Made by a program: the position numbers and the translations under genes
Shown here: piece by piece, positions 22,693 to 33,749 of the stretch
Numbering within the stretch: the stretch's first letter is position 1
Layout of the letters: each line of letters begins with the position of its first letter
From: Anthracocystis setariae
Lineage: Eukaryota; Basidiomycota; Ustilaginomycetes; Ustilaginales; Ustilaginaceae
Reading direction: 5' to 3'
DNA length: 64,000 nt
Assembly: GCA_928724745.1 (NCBI GenBank)
Contig: CAKMXJ010000024.1
Span: 62,001 to 126,000, forward strand
Notes under the pieces: generated by a model
Told to the model about the DNA's origin: nothing
The model's input: only the letters and a program-made list of their open reading frames with translations
The model's database searches: none

Positions 22693-23193
22693 GTAAGCTT
22701 CTGCGCAAGCAATGCACGCAACATGTAGACCTAAGCAAGAGCATGCAACAAGTGATGGATGTGTCAGTATGCAACCTTCCAATACCAGAACAAGATGCAT
22801 ACTTACAGGGTCAGTGAGGTCCAGCCCTTCAAGAAAGCCTGCACCAGTGAGCAACAGATTCTCTTTTTTGGCAGTGTAATGCGTGACAAGATGTCTGATC
22901 TTTGTCTTGATGCAATTGTGGTTGACAGGTGTGGTTGAAGGGAAGAGGTTGACAAAGAGCCCGCAATACACAGGTCCCTTGCGCAGGGTACTGCCGGTGT
23001 CATCTGCTGCAGACTTGCGCAAAGGCAGCAGGGCTTGCTGATACAACACATTGTTGTACAAGAGTGCTACCAGTCCTTCAGTATCCTGCATAGACCACAC
23101 AAAGTTCTTCTTGCCCATTGGCAAGGGAGACTCAAGCAGGGGGAGGCAGATGGGTCTGTTGGTGCTGTTGATGCTGGTTGAAGTTGAACACAA

Positions 23194-23472
23194 GGGTCAA
23201 GTACCCTGATCAGCACCGCTTGTAACATCATGCTGTTCAGATGACATGATGGATGGTGTTGTATTACAGGAACGCTGAGTTTGATGATGGTGAGAGGTGT
23301 GAGAGAAGGAACATGTGATGAGCTCTGTGAACAATGTCGAGGTGAAACTCGTTGGATTTACCATTTGACCAGGTCCTAGGCCTGCGTTTTTGTTAAGTAT
23401 GTGTTTTTGAGATTTTGGCAGAGCTTATGTAAGCTTTTTGGTCCAAAGTTGGATTTTCAGAAGTCGGTTTAA
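23194..23472. other. No supported gene
   Basis: Likely 5' flank of the Myb-like gene. The string AACCCAAAAATTTTGATACC near 23498-23517 recurs with one change near 51686-51706, which hints at a shared element end, but no boundary can be drawn. Confidence 0.35.
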
Positions 23473-24740
23473 TCAGAAATCTGGAGTTTCAAAAACCCAA
23501 AAATTTTGATACCCCCTATGGTGACCAACAAAGATCTGTCCGGTTCTGATGTTCATCAACCAATAGAGTAATGGTGCGTTGTTGTTGACTTGTCCTAGGT
23601 GAATGCACTTGGTTGATTTTGGATCCAGGGCAGTCCGCAAAGCATCTGGCACCTTAGCCCATGCTTTGCAACCAAACACGTGCAATCCCTGGATGATTGG
23701 TCAGTATCCATGCAGTAATGCAAATGGCAACTTGGCAAGATGCACACTGTTTGCCACATGTTCCGGAGTTTGATTGCATGATTGAAGGCATGTGGCCAGT
23801 ACTTGGGTCCCAGGTGGGATTCTTCCAGCATACAGTGGATGTAGTTCTAGAAGGCCTGGTTCATGTGCTTGACTAGGTCATTGGACTTGGGGGAGTACCT
23901 TGGGGTCAGCTCTTGGACAATGATGTGTTCCTCCAGGTAGTTCAAGAAGGTCAAGCTGATGAACTTGCCTCCATTGTTGAATCTGACCCATCGTATGTGT
24001 TTACCCAGTTGGACGTCCATCTGCTTGTGTATCTTTGGGAAGAGATTGGAGACGTCTGACTTGTTGGTGGTGGTGCCACCAAAGCAGGTAATAGGTAGCG
24101 TGGTCAACCACCAGGAGGAAGTATTGTTCTCCCTGGTGTCCCTCAGGGAGTGGGGCAGCCCAGTCCATTTGGACAAGTTCAAGTGGGCTTTTGGCTTGAG
24201 CAGGTCAAAGGCAAATAACACCCCATTGATGTTTTGCTTTTATGCATGTGTTGCACATTTCTTGCCCGGCGGTGTGAGGGACACCCAGTAGGTTCATACC
24301 TTCTACAAGTTTTGATGTCCTGATAACACCTTGGCCGTGTAGGTGACCCAGTTGTTTGTGCCACAGGTCAGCGTTATCTGTGGAGGAATCAGCAGGTACT
24401 AAGTCGGCCCTGACTGGGGTGTCAACTTCTGCTGGCAGATAGTTGACTTCACCTCTCCGCGTTTGTCAAAGAGTCAGCACCTTCCGTCAAGAAGTTTACT
24501 TGTTGGGTGGCCTCCAGGTCTACTTGGATGCCGTACATTCCTTCTTCTTGTACAGTGGCAATCTGCCCGGAAGCTAGTTGTTCATGCACTGCACAAGTCA
24601 TGCTTCTGATTGGCTTCCGGTGAACAACCTATGTTCTTCTGGAAGGTTCCTGAGGTTGCTTGTCATGATAGGTCAAGCGGACCTTGGTATCTCTTAGATC
24701 TAAGCCTGAAGGTCTGATTGGAGTTTCCCCTACTCACTGG
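23473..24740 (-). pseudogene. Ty1/copia pol fragment (GAG-pre-integrase and integrase), decayed
   Basis: Minus-strand pieces in several frames match copia pol in order: a GAG-pre-integrase zinc motif (GHLHGQ...CNTCIKAKH) near 24230-24340, the integrase core (LVVDHATYY near 24090, WVRFNNGGKFISLTFLNYLE and LTPRYSPKSN near 23890-24000) and the post-integrase HVFGCKAWAKVP...LDPKSTKCIHLG near 23580-23685. The second catalytic Asp has become Asn (FNNGG instead of the usual SDxGG) and stops are frequent. No RT domain or LTR of its own is attached. Confidence 0.7.
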
Positions 24741-25479
24741 AGGCACTGTAGTTTCTCCATAGTGAGTTGGGAACATCTGGCAGTCCGATGGTCACCTATT
24801 GGTCCTATTGGCTGCATTCATTGCCGGTGGCATGAACTCCTGCGGATTTTAACACTTGCTTAGAAAAATTCAAACCGCCAGGCCTGTCGGCCTCCATGCA
24901 GTTTATCCCTGTGCACCGCCAATCAGGAAAATATAAACCCAATCGCTGATATAACGAATTCATGATTTCCAACATCCGGTGTGGCTTCCTAATCTTCATA
25001 ACGCGTTCTGTAGAACGTGATTAATATCGTAGAAAAAAAATTGACTTTAAAGCCACCCCTGGCAACGTGGCTCCCTGAGCCATGGGTCCCGGCCCCTCCG
25101 TTGGCTTCTCTGGACGAATGTTTATTTTCTGATCTTTGCATGTGCTTGCGCTCTAAGTTCTAAACAACAGATGGAAATCGGCTACATCTGCCAAGATCGC
25201 AAATAAAGTAATCGGCCTATGCTTCGATTCAGCCCAAAAATTTTGACCTGAATGCAAAACTGTGACGATGTGATTGTGATTCCATGGTTTATGATGGACC
25301 CGGTGAGCGGACTATGAAGCGCTGCCAAAGGCAAATTAAAATCCCGTGGCGAAGCCGCGCGGAGCGGCCCCGCAGGTGGGCGCTTGTTCACGATAATATC
25401 AAACTTCTTAAGTACTGAATATATAGAAAAAGTGTGATTATTGTTGGAGTATAGTGGTTGGGAGGTCTACTATCTCAAA
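24741..25479. other. Decayed repeat sequence
   Basis: 24740-24990 is similar to 27540-27770 (both contain CCGCCAG...GTCGG...GTGCA and TTTCCAACA), so these are two copies of the 5' part of the same copia family. 25030-25470 shows nothing recognisable. Confidence 0.45.
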
Positions 25480-25830
25480 GAGAAGTCAACTTATTCACAG
25501 ATCGTAAAAAGCGGAAAAATTCGTCTCGCAGCCACCCACCGAAGCCACTCCCAGTGGCTGCGATGCAAAGCCACCCCAACGAAGCCACCACCGGTTCACA
25601 TCGTAAAAAGCGGAAAATTGTGTCCGCGAACCCACCCTTTCACCCAACCGGGATGGTTACTGGGGGGGGGTTGCACCACGGACCCACCCCCGAGCCACCC
25701 CGGGTGGGTTTGCTGCAGACCCACCCTAGCTGCTCACGATGCGGTCGGGCAGGGCGCTGGTATGCTCGCTCAGATACAGGCCTTTCCACGCAGGCACGCC
25801 GAGCTGTGCTGGCGTGCCTGTACTATTAGT
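25480..25830 (+). repeat. Solo copy of the terminal module of the large DNA element
   Basis: Matches 7290-7455 plus 7950-8025: TTCACATCGTAAAAAGCGGAAA, CACCCCGGGTGGGTTTGC, CGGTCGGGCAGGGCGCTGG and the GGCACGCC hairpin. It preserves the sequence as it was before LTR1-A inserted in the other copy. Confidence 0.75.
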
Positions 25831-25867
25831 TTTAGCAAGTTTTTTATTAGTTGGCGAGTTTTTGGTT

Positions 25868-25988
25868 TTGCGCTACGTGGCTGGATTGGATTCCTTTTTT
25901 GATGGATCCCGGCAGACTCGTCGTTCTTCTGTGAGATCTATTTTTCTGTTTTGGGCAAGTTGACCTTACCAGCGGAGGCGGTGGGCAA
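25868..25988. repeat. Dispersed 130-bp repeat, copy 2
   Basis: TTGCGCTACGTGGCT...GGCAGACTCGTCGTT...TTACCAGCGGAGGCGG; compare 20566 and 27770. Confidence 0.8.
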
Positions 25989-26057
25989 TTAAGTTTATAT
26001 ACATGAATAGGGTGATCCCCAGGCCTCCCAGGTGACCCTACATTCCTTCTTCTTGTA

Positions 26058-27339
26058 CAGTACCTGTCCAAAAGTTTCCGCACGGTCCAATAATTTAATT
26101 CAAATTTCACTCCTCCTTGTCGTCATGTGTGATAGCATCTAGCCTGATAATGTAATGACATTGCAATGATGCTGTATGCCAAACAAGGTCCGTAGTAAAG
26201 AGCTATCAATTACTGAACAAGCCCAGGTGGTAGTACTGCGCAATGAAGGCTACTTGCTTGGAAAAATCAGTGAGACCATGAGCATCCCAAAGAGCACAGT
26301 CTCTGACACCGTCCGGAAGTTCAGAGCATGTGGACATCTCAACACAGCTATGAGGTCAGGCCGGCCTCTGAAGTACAATGATTGCAATGAGCGTAATGTT
26401 ATTTGTGAGGTGCTCAGAACACTGTTCTTGTCCTGGAAGCAGCTATCCCTGGCGATTGGAGGAAAAAACCATGGTTATCCAGTAAGCACATGCGTGAACG
26501 TGTGCTATGGGCGAGAGCAAACCGTCATACAAACTGGAGGATGGTGTTGTTCACAGACAAGAGCAACATCAAGGTTGGAGAGAGACCAGGCCAATCTTGG
26601 GTTTCCTGCCGGCTTGGTGAACAAATTGAGTTACGGCATATGGTTCCCACGTTCCACAGTGGCTGGCAATTGATCATGGTTTGGGCAGGCATTGCCCGGA
26701 ACTTTAAAACACCGCTTGTTGTCATCCCACTGGAGCCAAGACATCATATTAATGGAGCATGGACAAAAGCCAAAACTCTAACTGGACGTAAGTATGCTGA
26801 GCTCATTGTTGACGGACCGCTGAAGGATGCTGTTGCAGGAAAAGACATGTCAGTTGTTGAGGATGGCGCTCCAGTACACATGTCAAGGAGCGCGCAGAAT
26901 GCTTGCTGTTGTCATCACATTGTCTCACAACACCATCCCAGCATGTCACCAGACTTAAATCTTATTGAAAACATCTGGTGGATCCTCAAGAACAAGCTCA
27001 GTAAGCAGAGACCACTACCCGGGACCTAACAGCAATTAGCAATTGCCGCTCAAGAGGTTTGGAGGGATGACGTCACTATGGATCACGTCAACGCTGTTAT
27101 CTCCTCAATGCTGGAACGGGTCAGGATGGTCTTGCGCAAGAACGGAGGACCTCTCAAGTACTAGTTAAGCTTCTTCTCACAATCAGTTGTACTTAGCAGA
27201 AGCCACTAACATCATCTCAATCCAAGTTCTATGCATCATGATCATACCATTGCCAAGTATACACAATCACAAGAACATGTTACCGTACGTGTATAATGAA
27301 ATAAAAAAGAATTGTGCGGAAACTTTTGGACAGGTACTG
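26058..27339 (+). mobile_element. Tc1/mariner element
   Basis: 1282 bp with perfect 26-bp terminal inverted repeats (CAGTACCTGTCC...CCGCAC) and TA duplications at 26056-26057 and 27340-27341. The paralogous sequence at 24539-24585 (CTTCTTCTTGTACAGTGG) is the same site without the element. It encodes one transposase, now frameshifted. Confidence 0.93.
26176..27164 (+). pseudogene. Tc1-type transposase, frameshifted
   Basis: The ATG at 26176 starts an N-terminal helix-turn-helix region (ITEQAQVVVLRNEGYLLGKI; SIPKSTVSDTVRKF). Near 26470 the frame shifts; the catalytic domain continues with FTDKSN (first Asp), VVEDGAPVH (second Asp) and NLIENIWW (Glu). There are 34 residues between the second Asp and the Glu, the DD34E spacing of the Tc1 family. 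A further stop near 27028 precedes the last 45 codons, which end at 27164. It catalysed cut-and-paste into TA sites when intact. Confidence 0.85.
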
Positions 27340-27341
27340 TA

Positions 27342-27766
27342 CAGTGGTGATCTGCCTGGAGGCTAGTCTGTATCCCACTGTGCAAGTCATGTCTTTCTGT
27401 GACTTCTGGTAGGCAACCCTTGTCCTTCCAGGAGTTCCCTGATTCAGATTGCCCTGATAGGCTGAGCTTGCCTTTGTAACTCTTGAGTTGAACCTCAAGA
27501 TCTGATTGGAGGTCCTTGTTACTCACTGGAGATGCCCTAGTTCTTCCGTAGTGAGTCGGGGACTCCCGGCAGTCAATGGTCATCTGTTGACTTCATTGGC
27601 TGCGTTGGTTACCACGCATTAGAGACCTTTACCATACTTGACCTTTGGCAGAAGATGTTTTAACCGCCAGTTCCGTCGGTCGCCGTGCAGTTACCTTTTG
27701 TACATTGCCAATTGGGGAGATGTAACCCCAATTGCCTATACACTAATCATTTCTTTCCAACATTTT
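27342..27766 (-). pseudogene. Copia 5' fragment, second copy
   Basis: Parallel to 24540-24980. The minus strand has coding-like but broken sequence. Its main value is as the host of the Tc1 insertion. Confidence 0.45.
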
Positions 27767-27769
27767 AAT

Positions 27770-27890
27770 CTTGCGCTGCGTGGCTAGAGTGGATTCTTCA
27801 ATTAATCCGGGCAGACTCGTTGTTTTGCTGTGAGATGTTTCTCTCTGATTTGGACAAGCTGACCTTACCAGCAGAGGCGGTGGGAAACTG
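27770..27890. repeat. Dispersed 130-bp repeat, copy 3
   Basis: TTGCGCTGCGTGGCTAGAG...GGGCAGACTCGTTG...TTACCAGCAGAGGCGGTG. It directly precedes the start of LTR4-C. Confidence 0.8.
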
Positions 27891-27980
27891 AGCTTATATT
27901 CATGAGTTGGGTGGTCTCTGTTGAATTTGACTTGCAGATCAGCTTTTCATCTCGCACTCAGGTACATCACTTCACGGCAC

Positions 27981-28004
27981 GCAACACTCAGTACTGAGTG
28001 TTGC
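27981..28004. repeat. Perfect 24-bp palindrome
   Basis: GCAACACTCAGT followed by its exact reverse complement. Best-preserved member of the palindrome group seen throughout LTR4 and the copia element. Confidence 0.9.
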
Positions 28005-28008
28005 ATGA

Positions 28009-30051
28009 TATTAGAATCCACAAGTTGTCTAGTCACTATTGCTTGGTGAGTAGACGGCCAACTTTGAAAACAAACACGCAAGGACGCATGTTAACCATGG
28101 TCCTTGATCTACTTCAAAGGTGCAATGTTGGAAGTGTGTCTGAATTCACCAAGTCAATTATCAATCTTCTTTGGCAGTGAAGCCAGCAAGAGTAGATTGA
28201 GAATGACAACACTTGTCTGAGTGGGTGCAGTAGACTTGAAGCTTGGTAGATTGCTACGTGAGGAGTAAACATGCAAGCCTGCATGTTTGTGTTGCTTAGT
28301 TGTGTGTTGGGAGCACACTTTGGTAGTTGATGATTCAATAATATTTCCAATCACTACAGAGCAGAATGCAACATCTATATATACATGTGATGTGAGTAGT
28401 CATATATGGCTAAGTGACAACCATTGTTGCTGTAGCCATACTTCAGAACATCTTAGAATCAACGAGTGTTTTGTTACCAGGCACATGCCCTTGCATGTCT
28501 CTTCCTCTTGTTGAGGTTGCTGCTGAAGGAGTCATTTGTGGCCCTTCTCTGATTGGTTTGGTCCAATGTGGTCTGCAAATGGGGCTCACCCTTGATTTAT
28601 GAGGGTGACCTGTGATGGCCCCAGAAGGCTACTCCCATTGTACCCTGTTCTGAGGTGATTGGTGATGGCTACTCAGTGATTGCTGTTGAACACGCAAGCT
28701 TGTGTGTATGGTCCCCAAATTGCCTGAGTATTGGCAGCCACGCGTTTCTGTCACGGGCGGCAAAACTGAGGCGGCGGAAAACTCAAGTTCCGGCCGCCTT
28801 CGGTACAAGCGCGGCTTAGAGGCTTCTGTTCGGCCGCCCTCACATCAAACAAGACAAGGTAAGCTGCTTGAAGTGCGGCGTATTTAGCATTAACGATTGC
28901 CGCAGGCGAGGAAGTCAGTGCGGTGGAGGAACAGCTTTTCGGCCGCTCTCGGAGTGAGCGCGGCCCAAAACGTCTCTCCCAGCCGTCTCGCCTCATAATG
29001 ACCAGTTCGCGGCCGTGCGACTTCGCAGAGACGCGCGATCACAACAAGACCATCTCAAGGTGATCAACAGTCAAGGGACACCATCTCCGGCGCTCTCAGA
29101 GGCTTGGAGGTGATCAGCTGCTTGTACCACGGTCAGTACATGCGTACACGCAGGCCATGCAGCTAGACAATAGGCTAGCGCCGGATCGGCCTTGTCATAG
29201 GGGTTGGAGCTGTCTTACTTAAGGCCTCCTCCTCTGACTCGCAGTGGATGAGCTCCTCATCCACTCTACTTCTTACAACACAGTCTCTAAGCTCAGTATA
29301 GCTTCTTAACGTCGTCGTCACGATCATTCAGTTTCTAGTTCAGTAAGTTGCAATACAAGTAGCATTGCAGCTTCCTCGCGTGCCTCCGTTCAAGTCGGAG
29401 AACAGCTAGACCTCGTCGGTACCGGTATCGACACCGCAGCGCGTAAACGCTGCCTACAAGCTGGCATCGGGACGTCAGGCCCTAAGCCGTCGCCGTAACA
29501 GTTGGTGATCACTCCCAGTGTTCACCTAATCATCTAAACAGCTTCCTGTCTCGTCAAGAGCGCTCGCGGGACACCAAGCTAACACACCGTAACACCGAGT
29601 ACGCCGTGTTGCCTCTGAACGGAGCGCCAACAGCGTCAGTCGGTAATAGGTCGAACGCGGTTGAGAGGCCCACACTCCACCGCCGCCGAGTCGAGTGCGG
29701 CCCAGTCGTCTTTATCGGACCGCCAACGTATCTGCGCAACCCACCTCGTACTTCCCAGTTGCACAGGCGCGTAACCCAAACTTGGCGGCCCAGCCCAACA
29801 GGACCGCACCGCTCTCGAAACAAGATCGGCCTATTTACCAGGCGCCCGACCGCTGACAGTTTCCAGGGTCTACCCCTTCTTGATATTTGGTAAATGAGTG
29901 AATCCATTCCCCAATTAATTTGTGCACGCACGTACTCTGTGGGGGTTTTGTTCTAAATCGTTATGTTTGAACACGCAAGCTAGCGTGTTCAGTGCTATCA
30001 AGTGAGCTACTCTGAGTGCGAGATGACTCTTTGGATCTCTGAGATCCAACA
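28009..30051. mobile_element. LTR4-like insertion with LTR3-A inside, bounds approximate
   Basis: Begins TATTAGAATCC and ends GATCCAACA, the same end type as LTR4. The flanks share only CATG, so the duplication is uncertain. Inside are palindromic strings built on AACACGCAAGC (near 28688 and 29969-29990) instead of the LTR4 palindrome. After removing LTR3-A it is about 930 bp, LTR-sized. Confidence 0.45.
28749..29858 (+). mobile_element. Solo LTR, family LTR3, copy A
   Basis: 1110 bp, TGTCACGGGCGG to CGACCGCTGACA, target duplication GTTTC at 28744-28748 and 29859-29863. Confidence 0.9.
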
Positions 30052-30890
30052 TGGCAAATGTCAAGACACCGGTCTCAATGTTTGCCAGGCAGATTTTGAC
30101 ATTTTTGCGCCCACACAACAATTGACAGTGCTCCCATTGGTCTGTGAGCAAGTCTCAACATTCAGTACCAAATGTTGGGACTGCTCAACAAATCAGAGAC
30201 CTCAGTCATGCAGCCATGCACCTATTGTCCAGTGGCAGGATTGCATTGGAAGAATGGCAAACCATTCCGCCCCAAACAAGGCCACTTGCCTGGCAATGCA
30301 AGAGACAACAAGATTGGGTGGACAAGGTCCAAGCCAATCACAGCTGAGGCACAAGACTCAGCGGCGGAACAAAGGTCTGCACCAACAAAGGGCAACACTC
30401 AATACTGAGTGTTGAGGACACAGAAGGGAGACAGGATAGTCACTATGGGAAACACACAGAATGCACAGCAGAGATGGGACATCAATTCTGTGCAAATTAG
30501 GATTGAGACACATGTATGTATAAGACTCAGGACTAGAGCCTGTGAGAGTCAATGAATCTATTAAATCACTATCCTACTTAGCAACTCACAAGGTCTGATA
30601 TCTAGTGCCAACATCCAGTGATGTTGGTCCTTGCTACTCAAATCCTTCAAAGCTCCCAAACCGCTGCACTCAATTAGATGCTGGTATTGCCCTACTGCAA
30701 CTGAGTCACAGACATCAAACTCTGTGACAGCGCAAGTACGGGTTTAACAACTCACAACACTCTCCCGAAACAACAGATGTTAAACATTCAGTACTGAGTG
30801 TTGTAAGTTGTATCTAACATTGAATTGACTAACGCTGCGTTTTGCACTTTGCAACAATTGATTCCTAGATTCTAATACCTCAAGATGCTG

Positions 30891-31739
30891 GTCAACTTTG
30901 ACCATCTTTACACATGGTGGGCCGTTGCCAATTACCACCTGGCAGTCTGTTGAATCTGTTTTGGCACAGGTGCAATCCACACATGGGGACAAAAGGACTT
31001 TGGCGCTGTACAGCGTGTGCTGGCGCCTTTCTGTAAGACATTAACCAGCCACAATGACCAGAACACCTTGGCTGGTTCTAACAAGCAGTCTTCATTGTTG
31101 TCATATAACAAGAAACAGAACCATCAAGGCACCACACTCCTCCACCAACTAGGACCCCTGCCGCCATTTCAATGCCAACCTTCCCTGCTCTGGCTGCAAC
31201 CGCACACACACTTGCATTCACTGCCGCAGGCAACATGGCCTTTCTGCTTGCCTGACACTTGGTAGCCTCTCCAAGAGCTCCAGCGCAGGCAAGAAAGCAA
31301 ACTAATGGTGAGTCAGCATACTCACTCAGATGGCTCCGGCCGCCTACAGCCCAAGCCGGCATCTTCGCCCACGCTGGCCTCCTTGCCCATGCTGGCACCT
31401 CACAATGGAGTAATCCATCCTCCTTGTTCTTTTCCCTTGGTCAACAGAGCGCCTGAGCCCTCCTCAGCACCTTTGCCACTTGCCGTGCAGGCTGTTCACG
31501 CCGCACCAACCTTGCTGCCTCAAGCTGGGCCACTCTCGCCCCAAGCTGGGCCTCTTTGCCCAGGCCGGCTCTTGTCCCACGCTGGACTATCTTGCCCCTG
31601 CCGGCATTGTCAACATGTTGTCTGACCATGCCTCAACCTTTCTCTCTGGCCTGCTCACAGGTTCACCTCCCTTGCCAAGGCCCAATACCTTGTGCAAGCA
31701 ACCCATCTTTGCCGCAACCAACATGCCAGCCACCATTGG
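30891..31739. other. No supported gene
   Basis: 31290-31620 contains a diverged tandem tract (units like CACGCTGGCCTCCTTGCC / CAAGCTGGGCC), giving Pro/Ala/Leu-rich frames on both strands. Possibly the N-terminal part of the DIRS protein that follows. Confidence 0.35.
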
Positions 31740-32470
31740 TACGCTCCAACTTTGTCACTGGTCCCGCTTCCTGGACCTTTACCCCAACCACACCTTCACA
31801 GCCCAATTGTGAGGTGCTCTCCAACATGGCATCAAGCTTGGGTACAATGGTCCTCTGTGCACCTCAGCCAGACTGGATGTCTCCAACTTGCCCATGAATG
31901 CTGCCAACATTCACCACCTCCAACGCAAGATCAAAGCGTGCCTGGCAGAAGGCCGCCTTTGCCGCATAACCGACCCTGCAGCCATCCAGCTGGTCTGATT
32001 GCCTGTGGGTGTGGTTTCAAAACCACACAGCAACAAGAAGCATACCATCTACCACTTGTTGGACCTGTGCCGGCCCGGGTCTTGCCTGCTGTCAGTCAAT
32101 GACAGCATCAACACCTCCTTTGTTGCCATCCACTACAAGAGCCTCAATGCAATCATGGATTTTATTTGAGACCACCCAAGCGCCTTGCTGTGGAAGGCTG
32201 ACCTCAAGGATGCCTTCCAGCATGTCATTGTGGCCAAGTCGGATGCCCAACTCATGGGCATCTACTTTGATGGCCACTACTATCAAGAATGCGCGCTTGC
32301 GTTTGGCAGACGCTTGTCACCATTCTTGTTCAACCTCTTTGCCAAGTTCCTGCATTGGCTTGCTTCCTTTGCCTTGCAGTCTGTGACGACGCCATTGACC
32401 TTGCGATCCGACGTTTTGTCACAGGGCAATGTGAGATCTACGTTAAAATTGGGTTACGGCATATCTCACT
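31740..32470 (+). pseudogene. DIRS-type retrotransposon reverse transcriptase, decayed
   Basis: Plus-strand pieces in two or three frames resemble the reverse transcriptase of basidiomycete DIRS-like (tyrosine-recombinase) elements: LPMNAANIHHLQRKI near 31890, GRLCRITDPAAIQL near 31955, LLWKADLKDAFQHVIVAKSD near 32187-32245, FDGHYYQECALAFG near 32268-32310 and SPFLFNLFAKFLHWLASFAL near 32320-32380. The catalytic DD block, RNase H and recombinase are missing. One stop interrupts the best-preserved part near 32167. Confidence 0.65.
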
Positions 32471-32761
32471 GACGTGCACATTAAATCCATGTTAATGTGG
32501 ATAAGAATCTGGGGCCAGATCGATGCACACCTGGACAGTGCTGGCAAACCTGTGCACAAGGTTGGAGTATAGCAATGGCAAGGACACCATGAGGAGCTAG
32601 TCTCCAACAGAGGGGAAGGAACCTGACGCTTACACATGAGCTGGAAGGTCAGGGTTATGTAAAGATGTGCAGACCCCTGTACAGTACCTGTCGGAAAGTA
32701 TTTGCATGGTCGCGTTTTTTGAATTTTGTGTAACATGAAATTATGCACACTCTTTTGCTCA

Positions 32762-33079
32762 TCAGTTCTCAACACCCAGCTTTGCATACCATTGCTTGAT
32801 TGCATGAAGTGGTAGTGAAGTGTGACCAGTATCATTGGCTGTGAGCTGACATTGTTTGAATGGTTGAGTGGTCTTCTGTGCTTGATCAAGCTGTGCTAAA
32901 CCAGTTTTGCTGCAAATTGTCAATTGAGCTGAAATCAAGGAAAAAAGTAGGCAATACCTCCAAGCTGTGTCCACAGCATTGACAATGTCTTGATGGTCTC
33001 TCTGGTGAGGGTAGGCTTGAATCAAGCTGACCACCAAAGCAGCTGCCAAGATCAACAGCAGCTCAGAGTTGCAAGCCAT
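32762..33079 (-). CDS. Small ORF with hydrophobic leader inside the mariner-like element
   Basis: A true ATG at 33079 opens 105 codons. The first 23 residues (MACNSELLLILAAALVVSLI) look like a signal peptide or membrane anchor. No domain is recognised after it. It could be a remnant of a captured secreted-protein gene, the N-terminus of a transposase of the Harbinger type (which also start with a hydrophobic helix), or chance. Confidence 0.25.
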   Translation of the reverse strand: MACNSELLLILAAALVVSLIQAYPHQRDHQDIVNAVDTAWRYCLLFSLISAQLTICSKTGLAQLDQAQKTTQPFKQCQLTANDTGHTSLPLHAIKQWYAKLGVEN

Positions 33080-33223
33080 GAAGTGTCAGACAGTGTTGGT
33101 CATATTTCTTAACAAGCATGCTTCCTCTTTGTTGCTAGCAAGCTGTATTGTACCTATGTACCACCACCTGAGCTTCATAATCAATGAACATTTCCATGCT
33201 GAGCATCAAGCTAGCTAGCTGTT

Positions 33224-33572
33224 TGTTAAGCTCCTGGGGTCTGAGAACCTCGGAACGTGGTTGTGCATCTGTGTCAAGGCCAGGGGCGTGGTACCGGGTG
33301 TTGCTCCTGGGAACATTGCCAAGATAGCGGAGCGGGAGATCGGGAGATCAGGAGAAGGTCTGATATTTCCACCTACTAGAGTGAGTAAGCTAAAATACAA
33401 TTGACGTCTGAATGTGAGTTGGTTGCAGGGAGGATCTTTGGTATGACCCCCAGGACCCCCTCCTGGGGATTACCGCAGTATCACCCTGGACCCCAATCCA
33501 CAAATTGGATTGGGAAAGTCACCTCCTGCTTCCACACTGCTATGTTCTTGCCCGGCACTGATGTTCATAACA
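33224..33572 (+). mobile_element. Solo LTR, family LTR2, copy B
   Basis: 349 bp, TGTTAAGCTCCTGGGG to TGTTCATAACA, target duplication CTGTT at 33219-33223 and 33573-33577. Its 3' half matches copy C rather than copies A and D, so two subfamilies exist. Confidence 0.9.
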
Positions 33573-33749
33573 CTGTTATGGTCTTTACATTACTGCACAA
33601 TGCTGGACACCATCAAATTTGATTCATAACCATTTAGAAAAATTTGAAAATTCAAAATTGTATGGATACTTTCCGATAGGTACTGTACATGTGCCTGTCA
33701 AGGAAGCAAGGGGTTGCTGATGCTGGCAACAGTGACCAGATCTGTGTTG

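Larger units (their letters stand above)
21196..23193 (-). pseudogene. Myb/SANT-like transposon protein, split by LTRs
   Basis: The minus strand encodes an N-terminal Myb/SANT-like part (22810-23100: GKKNFVWSMQDTEGLVALLY and TPVNHNCIKTKIRHLV), a possible intron with GTAAGT at 22806 and CAG near 22707, a short middle part (about 21700-21880, FAKMHKMMNN), and a C-terminal Gln-rich coiled coil (21200-21600: QVEQERMKQGEMQFALKQLE, MQQEQTEALKQQ) with an Asn-Thr/Asn-Ala tract. LTR1-D (with LTR2-A inside) splits the first part from the middle, and LTR1-C cuts off the C-terminus. A 21-base G run (21656-21676) lies in the reading frame area. Such proteins usually accompany a DDE transposase, but none remains next to it here. 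Confidence 0.5.
27920..30890 (+). repeat. LTR4 copy C, inverted, diverged and split
   Basis: 27920-28008 (TGTTGAATTTG...CATCTCGC...) and 30052-30890 (GCAAATGTCAAGACACCGGTC..., CCCATTGGTC, GGAAGAATGGCAAACC) match the reverse complement of LTR4-A (41376-42316) in order. The sequence between (28009-30051) is a later insertion that itself holds LTR3-A. Confidence 0.65.
32692..33685. mobile_element. Mariner-like element carrying LTR2-B
   Basis: Inverted ends CAGTACCTGTCGGAAAGTAT and ATACTTTCCGATAGGTACTG, with TA at 32690-32691 and 33686-33687. The ends resemble those of the 26058 Tc1 element. Without LTR2-B it is about 640 bp, too short for a full transposase, so it is probably non-autonomous. 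Confidence 0.8.

Noticed and set aside
28749..29858. LTR3 as a MITE or foldback element instead of an LTR
   Set aside because: Terminal similarity is only about 5-9 bp, and TG...CA ends with 5-bp duplications fit LTRs better; no transposase-type inverted repeats.
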